Assembly: GCA_002454505.1 (NCBI GenBank)
Contig: DKJA01000053.1
Span: 62,783 to 126,782, forward strand
Direction of reading: 5' to 3'
Source: Oxalobacteraceae bacterium UBA6704
GTDB taxonomy: Bacteria; Pseudomonadota; Gammaproteobacteria; Burkholderiales; Burkholderiaceae_D
DNA: 64,000 nt
Shown here: one piece after another, positions 58,188-64,000 of the stretch
How positions within the stretch are numbered: the first letter of the stretch is position 1
How the letters are laid out: every line of letters starts with the position of its first letter
Notes under the pieces: model-generated
The model's database searches: none
Told to the model about the DNA's origin: nothing
Seen by the model: only the letters and a program-made list of their open reading frames with translations
Position numbers and translations under genes: made by a program

Positions 58188-58919
58188 ATGCAAACGTTCA
58201 AAACCGCCATCCTCTGCGCCGCGCTGTTCGCCGGCAGCGCCTTCGCCCACGAGGGCGGCATCGCCAGCAAGGCGGACAAAGCCGTCAAGGCACCGTTCGA
58301 CATCGTCCACAGCAGGATCACCACCGAGGGCAATGTGGCGATCTTCCACATGGCCGTGTCCGGCAAGGCGGGCGCCAGCCGTCCATCGAAGGTCGGCAAG
58401 ATGGCCGGCAGTACCGTGTTCTCGTATGTGTGGCCCACGTCGCTCGCCCCGTCCGTCGTCGGCTTCGAGCCGAAGTCCGGCATCCTGGCCTTCGCCGTCA
58501 CGTCGCATCCCGATTTCGACGACACGCCGCTGTACGATGAAAACGGCGACGGCAAGCTCGATAACGATGGCGACCTGTGGCACTCGCACTGGGTCGTGCT
58601 GACGAAGGACGCCGCCTGCGGCAAGGGCGCGCTGAAAGTCGTCGACATCCCGGGCGGCACCGAGCCGCGCCTGCCGAAGACGTGGCCCGGCGCGCCGATC
58701 CTCATCGACAGCCCGGCATGGTCGCCCGTGTTCAGCAAGGACAGCGTGGAAGTGCGCGTGCCGTTCGACGACATCGGCGTCGTCCAGGCCAGCACGTTCG
58801 ACGGCGTGACATCGGCACTGCGCGTCAACGCCAGCATGCACAACCCGCTGCTGTGCGTGAGCGACGTGTTCAAGGTGGCATCGGGCGACCTGTCGCTGCC
58901 TGGTAAAGTGAATCACTGA
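58188..58919 (+). CDS. Secreted protein of unknown family with acidic metal-binding-like loop
   Basis: 243 residues. The ATG at 58188 gives a signal peptide (TFKTAILCAALFAGSAFAHEGG). The mature protein shows beta-rich segments (GNVAIFHMAVSGKAG, VFSYVWPTSLAPSVVGFEP) and an acidic loop DENGDGKLDNDGDLWHSHWVV with the EF-hand-like D-x-[DN]-x-[DG] spacing. Two Cys in the mature part could form a disulfide. No family is recognised. It is divergent from an AraC regulator, which may control it. Likely periplasmic. Confidence 0.75.
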   Translation: MQTFKTAILCAALFAGSAFAHEGGIASKADKAVKAPFDIVHSRITTEGNVAIFHMAVSGKAGASRPSKVGKMAGSTVFSYVWPTSLAPSVVGFEPKSGILAFAVTSHPDFDDTPLYDENGDGKLDNDGDLWHSHWVVLTKDAACGKGALKVVDIPGGTEPRLPKTWPGAPILIDSPAWSPVFSKDSVEVRVPFDDIGVVQASTFDGVTSALRVNASMHNPLLCVSDVFKVASGDLSLPGKVNH

Positions 58920-58945
58920 TATTGAACGACTGGCGAGGCCTTTGC

Positions 58946-59659
58946 ATGCAAACCCCGATTCCGATTGACCTGCTGTGCATCGGCCGCGCCAGGCCGCTGG
59001 CCCGCGCCGGCTACCCCGACGTCCCGAGCGGCATTTTGAAAGCGCCGCAGCAAGGGCCCGTACGCCTGTTCTTTCACGGCCTGGAAGGCGACGAACAGGG
59101 CGACACCGTCTACCACGGCGGCCCCGAAAAAGCCGTGCACCACTACGCCGCCGAACACTACGCAATGTGGCAGGCGCGCTGGCCGGACAGTCCTGTGCCC
59201 ATGCAGCCGGGCGCCTTCGGCGAGAACATCTCGACCAGCGGCATGACGGAACATACCGTCTGCATCGGCGACATCTATCGGGCCGGCACCGCGCTGCTGC
59301 AGGTGTCGCAGGGCCGGCAGCCGTGCTGGAAGCTGAACCGGCGGCTGGGTCGCGAGGATGCGGCTTTGTCCATGCAGGCCTCCGGCGCGACGGGCTGGTA
59401 TTACCGCGTGCTGCGGGAAGGGTCGCTCTCGCGTCACGACCGCTTCGAACTGGTCGAGCGGCCTTGCCCCGACTGGGCGCTGGCGCGGTTGATCGCTGCG
59501 CTGTTTCCGGCGGATTCCGCAGCTGCCGGTTTGCTGGACGAATGGCGGCAGGCTGCCGCTATCGAACTGTTGACGGCGAGCTGGAAGACCACGTTTGCGC
59601 GGCGCGTCGAAACGGGCCGCGTGGAAGACTGGGCGCGCCGGTTGTACGAACCGGAATGA
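58946..59659 (+). CDS. yiiM: MOSC-domain protein (YiiM-like)
   Basis: 237 residues from ATG 58946 (MQTPIPIDLLCIGRARPLARAGYPDVPSGILK); an upstream TTG would add 8 residues. The MOSC signature: QGDTVYHGGPEKAVHHYAAEHYAMW, PGAFGENISTSGMTEHTVCIGDIYRAGTALLQVSQGRQPCWKLNRRL (conserved Cys). YiiM-type proteins bind the molybdenum cofactor and reduce N-hydroxylated bases. Starts 26 bp after the secreted protein, probably cotranscribed. Confidence 0.92.
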   Translation: MQTPIPIDLLCIGRARPLARAGYPDVPSGILKAPQQGPVRLFFHGLEGDEQGDTVYHGGPEKAVHHYAAEHYAMWQARWPDSPVPMQPGAFGENISTSGMTEHTVCIGDIYRAGTALLQVSQGRQPCWKLNRRLGREDAALSMQASGATGWYYRVLREGSLSRHDRFELVERPCPDWALARLIAALFPADSAAAGLLDEWRQAAAIELLTASWKTTFARRVETGRVEDWARRLYEPE

Positions 59660-59713
59660 TGAAAGGGGCCGGAGGACGACTACAGGGCGCGGCCCGCATC
59701 GCGCGATACGTTC

Positions 59714-59866
59714 ATGGTCGGCCATGTCGATGCGCCGTGGCGCGTTGTCCACTTTGGCGATCTGCGGCTCGAGTACATGGGCTGCTTCCGGCCGGATGCG
59801 CAAGGGTTGTGGAATGACGCGCTGACCTGTTTTGATGCTGCAGGAAACTCGTCGTCCGCGCGGTGA
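59714..59866 (+). pseudogene. Short ORF, possible gene remnant
   Basis: 50 codons from ATG 59714 reading MVGHVDAPWRVVHFGDLRLE, then YMGCFRPDAQGLWNDALTCF. The open frame extends upstream to a stop at 59661, without another start. The sequence has coding style but no recognised family; it may be the C-terminus of a lost gene at the boundary to the lower-GC patch. Confidence 0.35.
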
Positions 59867-59890
59867 ATACCATGGGGGTGAGCTTTTTGC

Positions 59891-59950
59891 GGCCCGGTCT
59901 AGTTTGGTCTATTCGGGTCTTTTTCGGGCTAATTCGGACCAAATTCGGCT
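59891..59950. repeat. 10-bp-phased degenerate array
   Basis: Six consecutive 10-mers share a GG(T/G)CT-like end at exactly 10-bp spacing: GGTCT at 59896, 59906 and 59916, GGGCT at 59926, GGACC at 59936, CGGCT at 59946; consensus WWTTCGGTCT. A further ATTTCGGTCT is at 59993-60002. All face the same side of the helix. Confidence 0.55.
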
Positions 59951-60479
59951 CACGACTGTCCAAAGAAGGCTATGGCAAGCACCTGCGGTTCGATTTCGGT
60001 CTAACTTAAATGGCTCAGAATCTAAGGTGACCTAAGTTTCTGCTCTGCCGTTCTATTATTAGACTACTTTGGATAGGATTCAGGGCATATGAGCCGACGG
60101 TTACTGAGCGGATGCAACCGAACTTGATGTGTGAACGGGGCTTCTTACTGTCGGCGCTGGCGGTAGCTGCGTCTGCTTCGCCGTTATCGGCGCTGAGGGT
60201 TGCTCGCTGCTCACGCATCCCAATATGCTTTACTGGCTGCGGCGAGCTCATCGAGTGACACTTCATTACCTGAATCGTCCTTCAGAAGGCAGCTGCAATG
60301 CGCTTTTGTCGATAGCAGTGCTGTCCGTTGCGGTCGGTTTTGACCCAAAGCGGGCCGTCATGTGTTCTGTTAGCGAAGCGGCGACTTATTGCTGATACAG
60401 AGGTATGCGGTGCATTTACGCGCCACAGGGCTCTTTTTTTAGGGCCGATCTCATCGACCAGCAATAAATCAGCGCTTCC
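59951..60479. other. Gene-free lower-GC stretch
   Basis: About 530 bp without a supported gene. It has lower GC than the rest of the window and only short, low-quality frames. Together with the next gene it looks like foreign or decayed DNA between the MOSC gene and the oxidase operon. Confidence 0.5.
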
Positions 60480-60938
60480 TTAGAGGTGAGGAAATATGTG
60501 GCCAACCCTTCCCGAAAAAACGCCGGGTGCCCAAGCTGCGCAACTGCCAACGAGGCTGATAGTCGTACTTTGTCCTTCTGCGGACTCAAGTTCGACTGTG
60601 CAGACAAAGGGTTCACCCCTGGTGCCGATATTGCCGACTTGTACGCGAGCATTAAACTGCACAATGAGCGTCGCTCGTTTCAAGGAATCCCAGGCAATGT
60701 TCTGCTTTGATAGCGCTGTACGCAAGAAGATCGATTGCTCATCGGCGACGCTGGTGGTGATTTTATTAGCTGGGCAGGCATCCCCGGAAATGAGATTGAG
60801 CTCGACGCGCCATGGCGCCGCGCGCACACTGCTATAGAGCACGCCTAATGTCCAGAAACCTTGGTAGTCATTGTTGCGGCTGATGAATCTGGCAAGAAGA
60901 CCAGAAGCGCCATGCTTAAGGCGAGAGCGAATTTTCAT
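60480..60938 (-). CDS. Hypothetical protein in lower-GC patch
   Basis: 152 residues from the ATG 60938, with AGGACC about 5 bp upstream as ribosome site. Beta-rich: WTLGVLYSSVRAAPWRVELNLISGDACPANKITTS, then RATLIVQFNARVQVGNIGTRGEPFVCTVELESAEGQSTTISLVGSCAAW. The C-terminal GVFSGRVGHIFPHL is hydrophobic. No family recognised; no signal peptide. Different base composition from its neighbours suggests horizontal origin. The 60939-61253 gap shows nothing else. Confidence 0.6.
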   Translation of the reverse strand: MKIRSRLKHGASGLLARFISRNNDYQGFWTLGVLYSSVRAAPWRVELNLISGDACPANKITTSVADEQSIFLRTALSKQNIAWDSLKRATLIVQFNARVQVGNIGTRGEPFVCTVELESAEGQSTTISLVGSCAAWAPGVFSGRVGHIFPHL

Positions 60939-61253
60939 ACGAGGTCCTACAAGGGCAAGCGCCCTTTAATCCCATCCGCGATTCGGAGCACCCCATCATA
61001 TCACCACTGTGAACGCTATCGACCATGTCGTCCTGCTTGCTGTCGCGACAAAGTGGCGACGCCCGTTTCCGACCATTTGCGATAGTTCCGTTAGCTAGAC
61101 TTATCGCGCAGCCGTACCGCTATTGCCGAGCACAGGTTGCGTGGCTCGGAACGCTTCACTCGCCTCGACATTCCACGGGAAATATCCTCTCTGGACGGCC
61201 AGATAATTTGATAAAGCGGAAAAGCATTCCCATCGTAATGGCCTGCTGCACCC

Positions 61254-61877
61254 CTAATCTTTATCAACCGCCTGCCGCCACTGCGCCCCGCACCAAGCCA
61301 CAGCCAACGCAAGCGCAAACCCCACCAACGCGGCACCCGTACTACCCTGGTCATCGAGCAGATAAGCATTGCACAACCGCTGCGGCATATCCTGATACAG
61401 CAATCCGGCAATCGCCATCATCGCGCACACGTTCGCGACAAAGAACAGCTGCACCACCACATGCGCGCGGCGCAGCGATCCGGGCAGCGCGACACCAAGC
61501 AGAAGCAGCGACGCAAACTTCGCCACTTCGGCGCCGGGTGCGACAAGCGCCTGCTCCAGCGCGCGAGGAATCATCCAGTAGGCCGTGACGAACGATGCCG
61601 CCGTCAGCCCGGCCAGCCCCTGCATATCGAACGACGCCAACCGCGCACTCAGCGCAACCGGCAACCGCTCCAGCCACGGCTGCCACAGCACGCCGCACAA
61701 CACAAGCAGCGGCAACTGGATCAGCATGTGCCGGAACATCAAAGGCTCCACGATGCCGCGCGTGGCGATCAGCATCGCCAGCAGCAGAGGGGCAGCGAAC
61801 AAGTACAGCACATGCGCCATGCGCGAAGTGAACAGCGGCCGCGCAAAGGCCGGAACGGCAGTAGCAGCGAGGTTCAT
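61254..61877 (-). CDS. Multi-pass membrane protein in oxidase operon
   Basis: 207 residues with about six membrane helices (AHVLYLFAAPLLLAMLIATRGI, MLIQLPLLVLCGVLW, then further). Conserved-looking loop residues include FRHMLIQLPLLVLCGVLWQPWL (His, Cys) and AYWMIPRALEQ. It overlaps the SCO gene by 4 bp and is the last gene of the cbb3-like operon. It is similar in layout to copper-related or oxidase-assembly membrane proteins, but no exact family can be named. Likely an assembly factor. Confidence 0.78.
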   Translation of the reverse strand: MNLAATAVPAFARPLFTSRMAHVLYLFAAPLLLAMLIATRGIVEPLMFRHMLIQLPLLVLCGVLWQPWLERLPVALSARLASFDMQGLAGLTAASFVTAYWMIPRALEQALVAPGAEVAKFASLLLLGVALPGSLRRAHVVVQLFFVANVCAMMAIAGLLYQDMPQRLCNAYLLDDQGSTGAALVGFALALAVAWCGAQWRQAVDKD

Positions 61878-62524
61878 GCGCCACCTCCCAGCCGCAGCGC
61901 GGTATCCAGTGCGCCATTGGCTTCGCCCAGATCGACGATGCGGCTCAACCGGCCCTGCCGGTCGATCACGTGATACGCGGCGTTATGCACGAATTCGCCC
62001 AGCGGCGCGGGCACCACGACGATGCCGAAGGTATCGAGCAGCCGTGCGCGTTCGGCCGCATCGTCGATGCCATAGAACTGCCACAGCTTCGGATCGGCCT
62101 TCATGCGGCGCGAGTAGGCTGCCAGCGCCGTGCTGTCGTCGAGCGGGTCGAACGAGATGGTCACCAGCCGCACTTTGTCCTGCAGGCCCCGTTCGCGGAT
62201 GCGGTCCTGCAGCTGCTGCAGCTCGGTGCCGGCGGACAGGCAGATCGTCTGGCAGCGGGTATAGACGAAGGTGACGATGGCGGCACGCCGGTCGCCAGCG
62301 AGGTCCGCGACCAGCGGCACCGCACGCGCATCGAGCGCGCGGCGCACCTGCGTCGGCGGCAGTATCGCCGGCCGTTCCTCGATGGCGAGGCGACGGCCTT
62401 CTTCGGTCGACACCACGCGAAAGCCGGCCGTGCCGTAATACAGAGCGAGCACGCCGGTCAGCACGCAGGCCAGCACCGCCAGCGCGGTGGCCACCAGCGG
62501 ATTAGTCGAGCGTCTTGAGTTCAT
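61874..62524 (-). CDS. SCO-family copper chaperone for oxidase
   Basis: 216 residues from ATG 62524. N-terminal membrane anchor (about 11-31), then a thioredoxin-like fold. Copper ligands are present: C91 and C95 in YTRCQTIC and H180 in GEFVHNAAYHV. SCO proteins deliver copper to the oxidase or reduce its Cys. It overlaps the cytochrome c gene by 23 bp and lies directly behind the oxidase subunits. It would act at the periplasmic face. Confidence 0.92.
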   Translation of the reverse strand: MNSRRSTNPLVATALAVLACVLTGVLALYYGTAGFRVVSTEEGRRLAIEERPAILPPTQVRRALDARAVPLVADLAGDRRAAIVTFVYTRCQTICLSAGTELQQLQDRIRERGLQDKVRLVTISFDPLDDSTALAAYSRRMKADPKLWQFYGIDDAAERARLLDTFGIVVVPAPLGEFVHNAAYHVIDRQGRLSRIVDLGEANGALDTALRLGGGA

Positions 62525-63107
62525 CTTCGCCTTTCCAGGGGTCGGTGCGGCCGGCCGTGGCGGCGCGGGCATCGGCGACTTCCTTCGCGGTGACGGGCGC
62601 CGCAGTATTGCCGAACTGGGCGCGTGCATGTGTCAGCACGGCAGCCAGTTCTTCGTCGTTCAGCTTCTCGCCGAAGGCCGGCATCTGGCCATTGAACGGC
62701 GAGCCCTTGACGGTCAGCGGGCCGCTCACGCCATGCAGCACGATCTGCGTAAGGCGGGCCGGCGAGCCGGCCACCCATTCCGAGCCGGCCAGCGGCGGGA
62801 ACACGCCGGGCAGGCCGGCACCGGTCGCCTGGTGGCAGGCCACGCACTGCGCCGCGTAGATCTGCGCACCATCGGCCTTGCCCGCGGCGCCTGCGGGTTT
62901 GCCGACCAGCGTTTCAGCCGTGCGGTTGTCGCCCAGGCCAGGCGAGTCGTCGCGCTGCATCCAGACGATGTAGCCGACGCCCCACAGGAACAGCGCCGCC
63001 ACGCCGGCCAGCAGCAGTTTCGGGATGGGCCGGTCCTGCTCCGTCGGATCGGGATTCTCGCGGCGCTGCGCATCGTCCGGCGTGTGGAATTCATACGGAT
63101 CGTTCAT
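62502..63107 (-). CDS. Membrane-anchored single-heme cytochrome c (CcoP-like position)
   Basis: 201 residues. A membrane helix (about 31-49) is followed by one heme site C88-V-A-C91-H92 and a Met ligand in NGQMPAFG (M142). CcoP of classical cbb3 oxidases has two hemes; this protein has one. Its start overlaps the CcoO-like gene by 4 bp, so it is a subunit or electron donor of the same oxidase. No CcoQ-like gene is present between. Confidence 0.9.
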   Translation of the reverse strand: MNDPYEFHTPDDAQRRENPDPTEQDRPIPKLLLAGVAALFLWGVGYIVWMQRDDSPGLGDNRTAETLVGKPAGAAGKADGAQIYAAQCVACHQATGAGLPGVFPPLAGSEWVAGSPARLTQIVLHGVSGPLTVKGSPFNGQMPAFGEKLNDEELAAVLTHARAQFGNTAAPVTAKEVADARAATAGRTDPWKGEDELKTLD

Positions 63108-63706
63108 GGCCGCTCCCGTTTCGTGTTCTTCGTTTCGATGGCGGGATACGAGTGATCCAGGCCCTGCATGTAGGCGACCAGATCGAGCGCCTCCTGCTTG
63201 GCCACCACCACCTTGCCGGCCGGGTTATACCCCTCCGGCATCGTCACCACGCGGTCGCCCGGGTCGGGCTTGTCCTTCAGCTCGAACAGGAAGGGATACG
63301 ACGGCATGATGGATGCGCCCACGTAGGCGCGCGGCTGGTACAGGTGGCCCAGGTGCCAGTCGGCGCTGGGCTGGCGCACGCCGATATTGAACAGGTCCGG
63401 CCCCGTGCGCATGGTGCCCAGCAGGTGCGGGCGGTCGTAGAAATAATCGTTGGCGACGGAGGCGCGGCCCCAGCCGCGCTGGTCGTCCGGCGCCTGCGCC
63501 TTGTCGCGCGGCTGCTGCGAGTGGCAGTAGATGCACCCATTCGCAATGTAGACTTCGCGGCCGCGCAGCTGCGCCGACGTATAGGGTTTCAGCCCCGGCG
63601 GCGGCGTGCCGTCGGACAGCTGCATGTGCGGCACCACCACGAGCGCGGCGGCGGCCAGGGCCAGCGTCGTCATCGCGCCGCCCAGGAGTTTGAGTTCGTC
63701 ATCCAT
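63104..63706 (-). CDS. ccoO: cbb3-type cytochrome c oxidase subunit II (CcoO-like)
   Basis: 200 residues from ATG 63706; an upstream reading adds non-family residues. N-terminal membrane helix (about 9-26) then a monoheme cytochrome c domain: GREVYIANGCIYCHSQQPRDKAQAPDDQRGWGRASVANDYFYDRPHLLGTMRTGPDLFNIGVRQPSADWHLGHLYQPRAYVGASIMPSYPF (heme C58/C61/H62, M in SIMPSYPF). It carries electrons to the catalytic subunit. Preceded by the CcoN-like gene. Confidence 0.94.
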   Translation of the reverse strand: MDDELKLLGGAMTTLALAAAALVVVPHMQLSDGTPPPGLKPYTSAQLRGREVYIANGCIYCHSQQPRDKAQAPDDQRGWGRASVANDYFYDRPHLLGTMRTGPDLFNIGVRQPSADWHLGHLYQPRAYVGASIMPSYPFLFELKDKPDPGDRVVTMPEGYNPAGKVVVAKQEALDLVAYMQGLDHSYPAIETKNTKRERP

Positions 63707-63722
63707 GATGTAGCTATCCTTG

Positions 63723-64000
63723 TCAGGCGGCTGTCGTGATCGTTGCCGCCGTTTCCGTGTGCAGCAGCGCCGCACCTTTGCGTTCTGTGCCCTGGCGCGT
63801 GGCCATCGCGATGAAGTGGCCGGCAAACACCAAGTGGCCCAGACCCATGATCGCGCCGCCCACAGAGCGGCTCTTCAGGTAAGGGATCGTGACCGTGACG
63901 GAGTCGATGAACGGCTTCGTCGCGTCCAGCATCGCCAGGCCCTGCAGCCAGCCGCCGATCGACAGGCCGATGAAGTAGATGCCGAAGCCGATCACCACCA
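63723..64000 (-). CDS. ccoN: C-terminal part of cbb3-type oxidase subunit I (CcoN-like), cut by window edge
   Basis: Only about the last 90 residues are seen: YFIGLSIGGWLQGLAMLDATKPFIDSVTVTIPYLKSRSVGGAIMGLGHLVFAGHFIAMATRQG. That is the final two helices and tail of a CcoN-type heme-copper oxidase catalytic subunit; the heme and copper ligands lie outside the window. It is the first visible gene of the operon, 16 bp before the CcoO-like gene. Reduces oxygen to water while pumping protons. Confidence 0.88.
   Translation of the reverse strand, partial: VVIGFGIYFIGLSIGGWLQGLAMLDATKPFIDSVTVTIPYLKSRSVGGAIMGLGHLVFAGHFIAMATRQGTERKGAALLHTETAATITTAA

Noticed and set aside
60015..60464. Two small minus-strand frames in the lower-GC patch
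   Set aside because: No ribosome sites of note, no fold pattern, and composition like noncoding DNA.
1..64000. tRNA, rRNA or riboswitch genes
   Set aside because: No cloverleaf, rRNA stretch or known aptamer core was recognised on reading both strands; a covariance search would be needed to exclude small ones.

Overview
The window is GC-rich, densely packed bacterial DNA with many 1-bp and 4-bp start/stop overlaps. The gene set (TonB receptors, LysR/TetR/AraC regulators, PAS-rich signalling proteins, DUF3141, a cbb3-like oxidase, an efflux operon of EmrAB type with a NodT-like outer-membrane factor) points to a betaproteobacterium, most likely Oxalobacteraceae (Massilia/Duganella-like). That placement is inferred from gene content and protein style; there is no rRNA or tRNA gene here to confirm it.

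Left part (0-27 kb). A sensor/FecR pair is cut by the left edge. It is followed by an AbiE-like type IV toxin-antitoxin module with twin palindromic operators and, just downstream, copy A of a dispersed intergenic element. Next come an AraC regulator and a complete tripartite efflux operon (outer-membrane factor, small protein, DHA2 pump, membrane-fusion protein, TetR) with a perfect TetR-type palindrome in front. A SnoaL-like protein, a YefM/YoeB toxin-antitoxin pair with its own operator, a lone receiver protein and a PAS-GGDEF-EAL protein with a degenerate GGDEF follow. Then there are small genes, an orphan HipB-like regulator with an 18-bp perfect inverted repeat, a Tat-exported PL26/YetA-like lyase coupled to a GH2 glycosidase, a HAD phosphatase, a methyltransferase, a LysR regulator, and a Fur-boxed siderophore receptor.

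Middle part (27-44 kb). Eight genes on the minus strand form a near-continuous operon: TetR, SsuABC-like ABC importer, TonB receptor, ACMSD-type amidohydrolase, 3-mercaptopyruvate-type sulfurtransferase and flavin monooxygenase. Together they look like outer-membrane-to-cytoplasm uptake and breakdown of an unknown, probably sulfur-containing, organic compound. This is the best candidate for an undescribed pathway in the window. Beyond it lie an unknown alpha/beta-hydrolase-like gene, copy B of the dispersed element, a TetR/MFS pair, a receiver protein, a DUF3141 PhaC-like protein and a YjjG-type nucleotidase.

Right part (44-64 kb). A large multi-PAS hybrid kinase overlaps a DUF454 gene. A Ca2+/H+ antiporter is followed by an intact 1140-bp IS1595-family insertion sequence that landed in the T-run of a terminator. 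Then come a sulfite-oxidase-fold/TOBE pair, an LTA-synthase-like sulfatase, an inverted REP doublet, a PNPOx/VanB-reductase pair with divergent LysR, DsrE/cupin genes, an AraC regulator, a secreted unknown protein and a MOSC protein. A lower-GC patch (about 59.87-61.25 kb) holds one hypothetical gene and a 10-bp-phased repeat. The window ends inside a cbb3-like oxidase operon that has a single-heme cytochrome and a SCO protein.
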